Below are positions 57,204 through 64,000 of a stretch of DNA of 64,000 nt, in pieces. Below the pieces are notes generated by a model. That model was not told where the DNA came from, did no database searches, and worked only from the letters and a program-made list of their open reading frames with translations. The DNA is from Hyphomicrobiaceae bacterium (GTDB lineage Bacteria > Pseudomonadota > Alphaproteobacteria > Rhizobiales > Hyphomicrobiaceae): assembly GCA_022842785.1 (NCBI GenBank), contig JALHOW010000006.1:124001-188000 (forward strand), in the 5' to 3' direction. Position 1 is the first letter of the stretch. Every line of letters starts with the position of its first letter. The translations under genes were made by a program, and so were the position numbers.

Positions 57204-58070
57204 ATGAGCGCGCCCTCGGCAATCCGCTACGCGAAGATGAACGGCCTCGGCAACGAGATCGTCGTGGTCGATCTGCGCGGGTCGCCCAAGAAGTTCACGG
57301 CCGAGGCAGCCGCCGCTATCGCCGCGCGGCCGGATACGCACTTCGACCAGATGATGGTCCTGCACGATCCGCCGAGCCCCGGTCTCGACGCGCGCATCCT
57401 GATCTACAACACCGACGGCTCGCTCGCTCAGGCGTGCGGCAACGGCACGCGCTGCGTCGGCCTCCTCGCTAACCGCGACACGGGGCGCTCGGCGTTCAAG
57501 TACGTATCCGACGGCGGCCTGCTCGATGTGACGTTCGCCAGCGCGGCATCGATTGCCGTCGACATGGGCGAGCCGCGTTTCGGCTGGCAGGACATTCCGC
57601 TCTCCGAGCCCTTTCACGACACGCGCCGGATCGAGCTGCAAGTTGGCCCCGCCAACAATCCCATCATTCATTCGCCGGCGGTCGTGAATGTCGGCAATCC
57701 GCACGCCGTGTTCTGGGTGGATGATCCGGCCGCGATCGATCTCGCTCGCATCGGCCCCATGCTCGAAAACCATCCGCTCTTTCCCGAGCGTGCCAACATC
57801 TCCATCGCGCGCGTCGATAGCCGCGACGCGATCACGCTCCGCACCTGGGAGCGCGGCGCGGGCCTGACGCGCGCGTGCGGCTCGGCAGCCTGTGCGGCAG
57901 CAGTGTCGGCCGCGCGAATTGGGCTCACCGACCGCAAGTTGACCGTGACGCTGCCGGGTGGCCCGCTCGTCATCGAATGGCGCGCGGACAATCACATCAT
58001 CATGACCGGCCCGGCCGAGCTCGAGCACGAAGGCACGCTCGATCAGATCCCGCTCGCGGCTGCTAGTTAG
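57204..58070 (+). CDS. dapF: Diaminopimelate epimerase
   Basis: A 288-residue epimerase. The two catalytic cysteines are in ACGNGTRC (Cys78) and [11 protein letters not shown] (Cys225). It converts LL- to meso-diaminopimelate for lysine and peptidoglycan. ATG 57204 gives the family start ([12 protein letters not shown]); the frame to 56991 is extension. mtaB starts 8 bases later and ftsY overlaps mtaB, making a dapF-mtaB-ftsY operon. Confidence 0.97.
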   Translation: MSAPSAIRYAKMNGLGNEIVVVDLRGSPKKFTAEAAAAIAARPDTHFDQMMVLHDPPSPGLDARILIYNTDGSLAQACGNGTRCVGLLANRDTGRSAFKYVSDGGLLDVTFASAASIAVDMGEPRFGWQDIPLSEPFHDTRRIELQVGPANNPIIHSPAVVNVGNPHAVFWVDDPAAIDLARIGPMLENHPLFPERANISIARVDSRDAITLRTWERGAGLTRACGSAACAAAVSAARIGLTDRKLTVTLPGGPLVIEWRADNHIIMTGPAELEHEGTLDQIPLAAAS

Positions 58071-58077
58071 ACCGCGC

Positions 58078-59409
58078 ATGGAGGACACCACCGCCATCGC
58101 CGCGCCGATCGAGGATGTCTTGCAGGCTCCCGATCAAGAGCCTGCGCGCGAAGTCGGTGGCGTCGAGATCATCACGCTCGGCTGCCGTCTCAATGCCTAT
58201 GAGTCCGAGGTCATGCGCGGCCATGCGGTAGCGGCCGGGCTTGGCGATACCGTCATCGTCAACACGTGCGCCGTGACGGCCGAGGCTGTGCGCCAGGCTC
58301 GCCAGACCATTCGCAAAGTGCGCCGCGCCAATCCTTCCGCGCGCATCGTCGTCACGGGTTGTGCCGCGCAGATCGAGCCTCAGAACTTCGCCGCCATGCC
58401 TGAAGTCGATCATGTCATCGGCAATGGCGAGAAAGTCGCGGCGCAGACCTGGACAGCACTCGCGACCGGTGACAGCCCGCGCGTCTCGGTCAACGACATC
58501 ATGTCCGTGCGCGAGACAGCCGGGCATCTGGAACGGGGCTTCGGCAGCCGCGCGCGTGCGTTCGTGCAAATCCAGAATGGCTGTGATCACCGCTGCACGT
58601 TCTGCATCATTCCTTATGGGCGCGGGCCCTCGCGCTCGGTGCCGGCGGGCGCCGTCGTCGCCGAGATCAAGGTACTTGTCGCAGCCGGCCATGCGGAGGT
58701 GGTGCTGACGGGCGTCGACCTCACGTCCTGGGGCTCGGATCTTCCGGCGACGCCGCGTCTCGGTAGTCTCGTGCGGCGTATTCTCCGCCTCGTGCCGGAA
58801 CTGCAGCGTCTGCGCATTTCTTCGATCGACAGCATCGAGGCCGATCCCGAGCTTATCGAGGTCATTGCAACCGAACAGCGTCTCATGCCGCATCTGCATC
58901 TTTCGCTGCAGGCGGGCGACAACATGATCCTCAAGCGCATGAAGCGGCGTCATCTCCGCGCCGACGCCATCCGCTTCTGTGACGAAGTGCGCCGTTTGCG
59001 GCCGGATATTGCGATCACGGCCGATCTGATCGCGGGCTTCCCGACGGAAACCGAAGCGATGTTTGCCAACACGCTCGACCTCGTCGAGCGCTGCGGGCTC
59101 GCCGGTATCCACGCATTCCCGTTCTCGCCCCGCACCGGTACGCCGGCAGCACGCATGCCCCAGCTCGATCGGGCGACCGTCAAGGCGCGCGCCGAGCGAC
59201 TCCGGGCCGCGGGACAAAGCGCCACAGATCGCCATCTCGGAACACAGATCGGTCGCGAACTACGGGTACTTATCGAAAAGCCAGGGCTCGGCCGCGCCGA
59301 GGACTTCACCGAGGTACATCTTGCCCATGCGCATCCGGTTGGCCATATCGTGAGGGCACGTGCGAGCCGCCATGACGGCCGACGGCTCTGGGCAGAAGGT
59401 GGATCGTGA
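58078..59409 (+). CDS. mtaB: tRNA t6A37 methylthiotransferase MtaB
   Basis: A 443-residue radical-SAM enzyme. The N-terminal MTTase domain carries cysteines in LGCRLNAYESEV, NTCAVTAEA and VTGCAAQIEP; the radical SAM loop is GCDHRCTFCIIPYGRG (CxxxCxxC). It adds methylthio to t6A37 of tRNAs. The N-terminus has about 25 extra residues before the first domain. The C-terminal TRAM-like stretch is short. It overlaps ftsY by 4 bases. Confidence 0.95.
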   Translation: MEDTTAIAAPIEDVLQAPDQEPAREVGGVEIITLGCRLNAYESEVMRGHAVAAGLGDTVIVNTCAVTAEAVRQARQTIRKVRRANPSARIVVTGCAAQIEPQNFAAMPEVDHVIGNGEKVAAQTWTALATGDSPRVSVNDIMSVRETAGHLERGFGSRARAFVQIQNGCDHRCTFCIIPYGRGPSRSVPAGAVVAEIKVLVAAGHAEVVLTGVDLTSWGSDLPATPRLGSLVRRILRLVPELQRLRISSIDSIEADPELIEVIATEQRLMPHLHLSLQAGDNMILKRMKRRHLRADAIRFCDEVRRLRPDIAITADLIAGFPTETEAMFANTLDLVERCGLAGIHAFPFSPRTGTPAARMPQLDRATVKARAERLRAAGQSATDRHLGTQIGRELRVLIEKPGLGRAEDFTEVHLAHAHPVGHIVRARASRHDGRRLWAEGGS

Positions 59410-60608
59410 GCGCACCGGAAGAGAAAAAGCGTGGCCTGTTCGGGCGCCTGTTCGGCGGCGCGCCCACACCCGCGCCTGCGCCCGATCCTGATATCGAGGC
59501 CAAGGAAGCCGACACCAAGCAACCCGAGACATCATCCACGCCAGTCACGGAACCAGTTCGTCTGGCGGTCGCGGAGCAGACGGCAGCGGATGATCTACTC
59601 GTTGCCGAAGCGCCGCGTGACGAAGTAGCCGAAGCCGCCAATGTAGTCGAAGCGGCCAATGAAGCGGCCAATGTCGAACCCGCGCCCGCGCAGAAGGGCG
59701 GCTGGCTCTCGCGCCTCAAGGCCGGCCTTACCAAGACCTCGTCAAAACTCTCGGAGGGCATCACCGGTCTCTTTACCAAGAGCCGTCTTGATGCCGATAC
59801 GCTCGACGATCTCGAGGATGTGCTTCTGCAGGCCGACCTCGGCGTCGAGACCGCGACACGCATTACGGACGCCCTTTCCCACGGTCGTTATGCCAAGGGC
59901 ATTTCGCAGGAGGATGTGCGCACTGTCCTCGCCGATGAGGTCGAGCGCGTTCTCGTGCCGGTAGCGAAGCCCCTGGTACTCGACGGCGCGCTGAAGCCGC
60001 ACGTCATCCTCGTCGTCGGCGTCAATGGTGCCGGCAAGACGACGACGATCGGCAAGCTCGCACAACAGTTCAAGCGTGCGGGGCGGTCGGTCATGATGGC
60101 TGCCGGTGACACGTTCCGCGCTGCCGCCATCGATCAGCTCAAGATCTGGGGTGAGCGCACAGGAGCACCTGTCGTCGCGCACAAGGTCGGTGCGGATGCG
60201 GCGGGGCTCGCTTTCGACGCGCTCAAGGCGGCGCAGGAAGCTGGAAGCGACGTTCTCCTGATCGATACAGCCGGGCGCCTTCAGAACAAGCAAGGCCTCA
60301 TGGACGAGCTCGAAAAGGTCGTTCGTGTACTGCGCAAGATCGATCCTTCTGCACCGCACACGGTCCTTCTGGTGCTCGATGCGACGACCGGGCAAAATGC
60401 CTTGTCCCAAGTCGAGGTATTCAAGGATCGGGCGGGAGTAACTGGACTGGTGATGACGAAGCTCGACGGAACGGCGCGGGGTGGCATCCTCGTCGCGATC
60501 TCGGCCCGCTTCGGCTTACCCGTCCACGCGGTCGGTGTGGGTGAGGCGGCGGACGATCTCCAGCCGTTCGATCCCAAGGAATTTGCGCGGGCTATTGCGG
60601 TCGGTTAA
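59406..60608 (+). CDS. ftsY: Signal recognition particle receptor FtsY
   Basis: A 400-residue SRP GTPase. An acidic, Ala/Glu-rich N-terminal region (about residues 1-95) precedes the N domain, then the G domain: G1 GVNGAGKTTT near 205, GDTFRAAAIDQL, G3 DTAGRLQN and G4 TKLDGTARGG. It receives ribosome-nascent chain complexes at the membrane. GTG 59406 overlaps the mtaB stop (GTGA). yciB genes follow. Confidence 0.96.
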   Translation: MSAPEEKKRGLFGRLFGGAPTPAPAPDPDIEAKEADTKQPETSSTPVTEPVRLAVAEQTAADDLLVAEAPRDEVAEAANVVEAANEAANVEPAPAQKGGWLSRLKAGLTKTSSKLSEGITGLFTKSRLDADTLDDLEDVLLQADLGVETATRITDALSHGRYAKGISQEDVRTVLADEVERVLVPVAKPLVLDGALKPHVILVVGVNGAGKTTTIGKLAQQFKRAGRSVMMAAGDTFRAAAIDQLKIWGERTGAPVVAHKVGADAAGLAFDALKAAQEAGSDVLLIDTAGRLQNKQGLMDELEKVVRVLRKIDPSAPHTVLLVLDATTGQNALSQVEVFKDRAGVTGLVMTKLDGTARGGILVAISARFGLPVHAVGVGEAADDLQPFDPKEFARAIAVG

Positions 60609-60685
60609 TCAATCTCGACAAGAATGGTGCGTGGCCCCGTCCCGGGGCACAAGCCAAGCGAGAAGGCAAGGGTAGGAAGCGGTTC

Positions 60686-61318
60686 ATGGATTGGTTGACC
60701 AAGCATTATCCATTCAACCGGATCCAGACCGTCAACATCCTTGGGGAGATGGGACCGCTGGTCGCCATGTTCCTCGTCAACGGAATCTGGGGCATCGCCG
60801 CCGGCACGTGGGCGCTCATAGCGACGACGATCCTGGCACTCATCGCGACGCTCAGCATCCTCGGGCGCCCGCCGATCATGCCGTTCATCGCCGGCGCCGT
60901 GAGCATCACGTTCGGCTTTCTGACCATCATCACCGGCGACCCCAAGTGGGTGCAGATCAAGGTCACGCTCTTCAATACGTTCGTCGCGGCGCTGCTCTGG
61001 TGGGGCCTGAAGACGGACCGCAACTTCTTCCGCTTCGTCTTCGGCACCACGTTCCACTACACGAACGAGGGCTGGAACAAGCTGACCGCCAACCTCGCGT
61101 GGTTCTTCCTCGTGACGGCTGCGTGCAACGAGGCCGTGCGTCTCGGGTTCGAGCATACGCAATTCTGGGCGCTGAACCGGCTCTTCACTGGAGTCGACGT
61201 GTGGATCCTGTTCAAGCTGTTCATCGTGATGCCGCTCACAGGACTGTTCATGTGGTGGCAAGTACGACTGCTCCAACGTTACCGGCTACCGGTCGAGAGC
61301 AAGTCGAACCGCCAGTAA
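60686..61318 (+). CDS. yciB: YciB/septation protein A family membrane protein (first of tandem pair)
   Basis: A 210-residue membrane protein with about six hydrophobic segments. The YciB signatures LGEMGPLVAMFLVNG, TLFNTFVAALLWWGL and LTEEGW-like TNEGWNKLTANLAWFF followed by NEAVRLG are present. The family supports cell-envelope integrity and division. It is in the usual place downstream of ftsY (77 bases). A second homolog lies 85 bases further on. Confidence 0.88.
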   Translation: MDWLTKHYPFNRIQTVNILGEMGPLVAMFLVNGIWGIAAGTWALIATTILALIATLSILGRPPIMPFIAGAVSITFGFLTIITGDPKWVQIKVTLFNTFVAALLWWGLKTDRNFFRFVFGTTFHYTNEGWNKLTANLAWFFLVTAACNEAVRLGFEHTQFWALNRLFTGVDVWILFKLFIVMPLTGLFMWWQVRLLQRYRLPVESKSNRQ

Positions 61319-61403
61319 CCAGCGGCGACCATCGGACGCTGGCTGGTCTCATGCTTCGCGGACGACGCGTGTGCGTGCCGCCTTTAGCTTCAGGAGGTCG
61401 ATG

Positions 61404-62012
61404 ATGACCGCACCGGCGCCACGTGACGGCGATGCCGACACCGTTCCTGCCGCCGACGGCAAGCAGGTCGCCAAGTTGGTCCTCGATCTGGCCCCCCTGC
61501 TCCTGTTCTTTGCCGCCTACATGGCATCGAACATCTACATTGCGACCGGCGTGCTCATGGCCGCGACCGTCGTTTCGATGATTGTCTCGCGAGTTTGGCT
61601 CGGCCACATATCGGCGACGCTGGTGCTGACCACGGTGCTCGTCGTGGGCTTTGGCGCGCTGACGCTCTGGCTCAATGATGCGCGCTTCATCAAGATGAAG
61701 CCGACGATGGTCAATCTACTGTTCGCCGTCGCCCTTGGCGGCGGGCTGCTTACCGGGCGCAACTTACTCCAGCTCCTGCTCGGTCAGGCCTTCCGGCTCA
61801 CCGAGGAAGGCTGGCGTAAGCTCACCTATCGCTGGATCGGCTTTTTCCTCGTGATGGCCGTGCTCAACGAGTTCGTGTGGCGGAACTTCAGCGAGGGGAC
61901 CTGGGCGAGCTTCAAGGTCTTCGGGATTCTGCCCCTCACGATCATCTTCGCCATGCTGCAGGTGGGCCTCATCCAGCGCTACGGGCTGGAGAAGGCGGAC
62001 GACACGCCGTGA
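61404..62012 (+). CDS. YciB/septation protein A family membrane protein (second of tandem pair)
   Basis: About 202 residues with the same plan as the preceding protein: VLDLAPLLLFFAAYMASN, FIKMKPTMVNLLFAVALGGGLLTGRNLL and RLTEEGWRKLTYRWIGFF with VLNEFVWRNFSEGTWASFKVFG. This copy is nearer to the classical YciB, with the WxxFKVFGILPLT end. AGGAGG lies 6 bases before ATG 61404; ATG 61401 is also possible. The pair probably arose by duplication. Confidence 0.9.
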   Translation: MTAPAPRDGDADTVPAADGKQVAKLVLDLAPLLLFFAAYMASNIYIATGVLMAATVVSMIVSRVWLGHISATLVLTTVLVVGFGALTLWLNDARFIKMKPTMVNLLFAVALGGGLLTGRNLLQLLLGQAFRLTEEGWRKLTYRWIGFFLVMAVLNEFVWRNFSEGTWASFKVFGILPLTIIFAMLQVGLIQRYGLEKADDTP

Positions 62013-62226
62013 GCTGACGGCTGGATCACTGATCACAGTCCACATTTGCTCTGTTCTGGAAGATCTGTTTCAATCCCGCGCCATGGATTCGACTATCGGA
62101 TCTCACCCGCTCCGTGGCGGGAAAAGGCGTGCGCGAGTGCTTGTTCCGGCGGAGAAATCTCCTTTCGGTTTAAGTGCCAGCCGCAGGGGTTCGAGGGGGA
62201 GCGGGTCCGATGTGGGGTCAATCAGG

Positions 62227-62736
62227 ATGGCGGCATTCCGCACGATGAAACATAGAACGCATCACAACGTCGAGGGAGCCGAGCCCGTGGCCCTCGTGCG
62301 GTCGCCGATACACCTCTTGCATCGCGCCGGCCAATGCGCCGCTGACATCTTCGCGGCCGAAATGGGCGGCCTCGATCTGACGCCACGCCAGTTCGCGGTC
62401 CTGCTGACGGTGGCCCAGCGAGAGGGCCTGAGCCAGACGGACCTCGTGGAGGTGACGGGGATCGACCGCTCGACGCTGGCGGATATCGTTCGCCGGATGC
62501 TCAAGAAGGGGCTGCTTCAGCGCCGGCGCACCCGTGAGGACGCCCGCGCTTATGCCGTCAGGCTGACCGATGAAGGCTTGCGCATTCTCGCCGCCGCCCG
62601 CCCCAAGGTCGAAGCTGTCGACGCCCGCATCGTGGCAACGCTCACTGCCGAGCAGCGCGGAAACCTCGTCGAGGATCTGCGTCTGATCGTTGCCTCGCTG
62701 GGGACGCCCGAGGGCGAGCCGGGGCGCCGCGAATAG
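62227..62736 (+). CDS. MarR family transcriptional regulator
   Basis: A 169-residue winged-helix regulator. The MarR core is clear: LDLTPRQFAVLLTVAQREGLSQTDLVEVTGIDRSTLADIVRRMLKKGLLQRRRTREDARAYAVRLTDEG-type stretch spanning about residues 48-115, then a dimer helix. Met at 62227 is used; ATG 62245 or a longer frame to 62083 are alternatives. It is convergent with asd and has no clear target; many regulate efflux or catabolism of aromatic acids. Confidence 0.88.
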   Translation: MAAFRTMKHRTHHNVEGAEPVALVRSPIHLLHRAGQCAADIFAAEMGGLDLTPRQFAVLLTVAQREGLSQTDLVEVTGIDRSTLADIVRRMLKKGLLQRRRTREDARAYAVRLTDEGLRILAAARPKVEAVDARIVATLTAEQRGNLVEDLRLIVASLGTPEGEPGRRE

Positions 62737-62751
62737 GCGCCCCGTCCCCGA

Positions 62752-63792
62752 TCAAGCCGCCTTGGCGAGCAGTTTCCGGTTCACCAGCGTCTCGGCGATC
62801 TGCACGGTATTCAGAGCCGCGCCCTTGAGCAGATTGTCGGAGACGATCCACATGGCGAGACCATGCTCGACCGTCGCGTCCTCGCGGATGCGCGAGACAT
62901 ATGTCGCGAACTCGCCTGCCGCCTCGATGGGCGTCACGTAGCCGCCGGTCTCACGCTTGTCGACGACCATGATGCCCGGCGCCTCACGCAGAATGGAGCG
63001 CGCTTCGGCGACCGTCATTTGCCGCTCGAACTCGACATTGACCGCCTCTGAGTGGCCAACGAAGACCGGCACGCGGACGCACGTGGCCGTCACCTTGATC
63101 TTGGGATCGAGGATCTTCTTGGTCTCGGCCAGCATCTTCCATTCCTCTTTCGTGTAGCCGTCCTCCATGAAGACGTCGATCTGAGGAATGCAGTTGAAGG
63201 CGATCTGCTTCGGGAACTTCTTCGGCTCCACTTCCTGGCCAGGGACGTACTTGCCCTTCGTCTGGGCCCAGAGCTCGTCCATGGCGTCCTTGCCGGCGCC
63301 CGAGACGGACTGGTACGTGGAGACGACCACGCGCTTGATGCGCGCCACATCGTGCAGCGGCTTCAGCGCGACGACCATCTGAGCCGTCGAGCAGTTCGGA
63401 TTGGCGATGATGTTCTTGCGCTTGGTGCGCGCCATGTACTCGACGAGCACATCCGCGTTGCACTCGGGCACAATCAGCGGCACGTCGACGTCGTAGCGCC
63501 AAGCGGATGAATTATCGATGACGATGCAGCCCGTGGCGCCGATGCGCGGGCTCCATTCCTTGGACACCGCACCGCCGGCCGACATGAGCGCAAAATCGAC
63601 CTTCGAGAAGTCGAAACTCTCGAGGTCCTGGCATTTGAGCGTCTTCTCGCCGAACGAAACCTCGACGCCCACCGAGCGGCGCGAGGCGAGTGCGTAAATC
63701 TCGTCGACCGGGAATTCCCGCTCGGCAAGCACGTTCAGCATTTCCCGGCCGACATTGCCGGTGGCACCAATGATGGCGACCTTGTAGCCCAT
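62752..63792 (-). CDS. asd: Aspartate-semialdehyde dehydrogenase
   Basis: A 346-residue ASADH. The NADP loop GATGNVGREML, the catalytic Cys134 in ANPNCSTAQMV, STYQSVSGAGKDAMDEL and the His region RVPVFVGHSEAVNVEFE are all seen. It reduces aspartyl phosphate to the semialdehyde for lysine, threonine, methionine and diaminopimelate. ATG 63792 is preceded by AAGGGGGA; the frame to 63822 is extension. The last 208 bases of the window beyond it show no gene I can support. Confidence 0.97.
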   Translation of the reverse strand: MGYKVAIIGATGNVGREMLNVLAEREFPVDEIYALASRRSVGVEVSFGEKTLKCQDLESFDFSKVDFALMSAGGAVSKEWSPRIGATGCIVIDNSSAWRYDVDVPLIVPECNADVLVEYMARTKRKNIIANPNCSTAQMVVALKPLHDVARIKRVVVSTYQSVSGAGKDAMDELWAQTKGKYVPGQEVEPKKFPKQIAFNCIPQIDVFMEDGYTKEEWKMLAETKKILDPKIKVTATCVRVPVFVGHSEAVNVEFERQMTVAEARSILREAPGIMVVDKRETGGYVTPIEAAGEFATYVSRIREDATVEHGLAMWIVSDNLLKGAALNTVQIAETLVNRKLLAKAA

Positions 63793-64000
63793 GACAGTCC
63801 CCCTTGGGGTCGACGCGCCCATCGCGGCCGTGCGGAATCACGATGCCGCCCTGCAAAGCGCTGCCGTCACTTAGCGATTTGGAGCCCGAGCGGCAAGGGG
63901 AACCGAGCAGATTCTGGCCCAGTTGCGCCCGATTTAGCGACACTTTGCTGTACGTGGCTCATTTATGGGATCGTAAACCACACTCCCAGGAATTGATGCG

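Noticed and set aside
58063-59235. 390-codon minus-strand open frame
   Set aside because: It is antisense to mtaB, whose radical-SAM cysteines are intact.

Overview
The window is a high-GC, densely coded chromosomal segment that reads as an alphaproteobacterium, most likely of the order Hyphomicrobiales. The evidence is a CcrM-type GANTC methyltransferase with a candidate CtrA box, a DUF1476/zeta-type ATPase inhibitor next to purC, an ELM1-like protein followed by DUF1491, the dapF-mtaB-ftsY-yciB string, an argD-argF-hslO operon and a palindromic intergenic repeat of rhizobial type. Species cannot be fixed from the sequence alone. I see no rRNA, tRNA, CRISPR array, prophage or transposase.

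Layout. 1-4.6 kb: a truncated membrane protein at the left edge, an Lrp/AsnC regulator, ELM1-like and DUF1491 genes, and a RecF/OLD-like ATPase. 4.8-11.9 kb: a uronate dehydrogenase-like enzyme, an M20 amidase, an MFS transporter, threonine dehydratase, glmM and an enoyl-CoA hydratase, with palindromic repeats between them. 12-16.4 kb: a complete CUT1 sugar ABC importer operon. 16.6-21.2 kb: flavin reductase, nitroreductase and two exported proteins that share a repeated beta-rich domain. 21.2-24.5 kb: a TRAP transporter operon. 24.6-29.4 kb: nudC, then a divergent PTPS/QueD paralog, a GT4 glycosyltransferase and a methyltransferase, facing cytochrome b561 and a RibD-type reductase. 29.4-38.2 kb: acyl-CoA dehydrogenase, lipoprotein, metallo-hydrolase, aldo/keto reductase, M81 peptidase, two membrane proteins, ccrM and the zeta subunit. 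38.5-47.5 kb: purC, an isolated nuoD, a hydrolase, two Rnk-like genes, and serC-serA with a structured leader. 47.6-51.5 kb: argD-argF-hslO. 51.5-63.8 kb: hemF, an ABC exporter, TetR, proC, dapF-mtaB-ftsY, two tandem YciB proteins, a MarR regulator and asd.

The most exciting item is upstream of argD. A 20-codon ORF (47649-47711) holds seven Arg codons, four of them consecutive. It begins about where transcription from a near-consensus promoter should start, and is followed by mutually exclusive antiterminator and terminator structures. This is the logic of a ribosome-mediated arginine attenuator, apparently with a leaderless leader peptide, controlling argD-argF-hslO. Second is the possible pterin or pyrimidine derived metabolite locus at 25.7-29.4 kb, whose PTPS-family protein keeps a zinc-type His motif but lacks the usual catalytic Cys and Asp-His. 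Other points are inverted repeats across the start of the MFS gene, a dispersed palindromic element with G/C homopolymer tracts in one copy, an orphan nuoD and tandem YciB paralogs.
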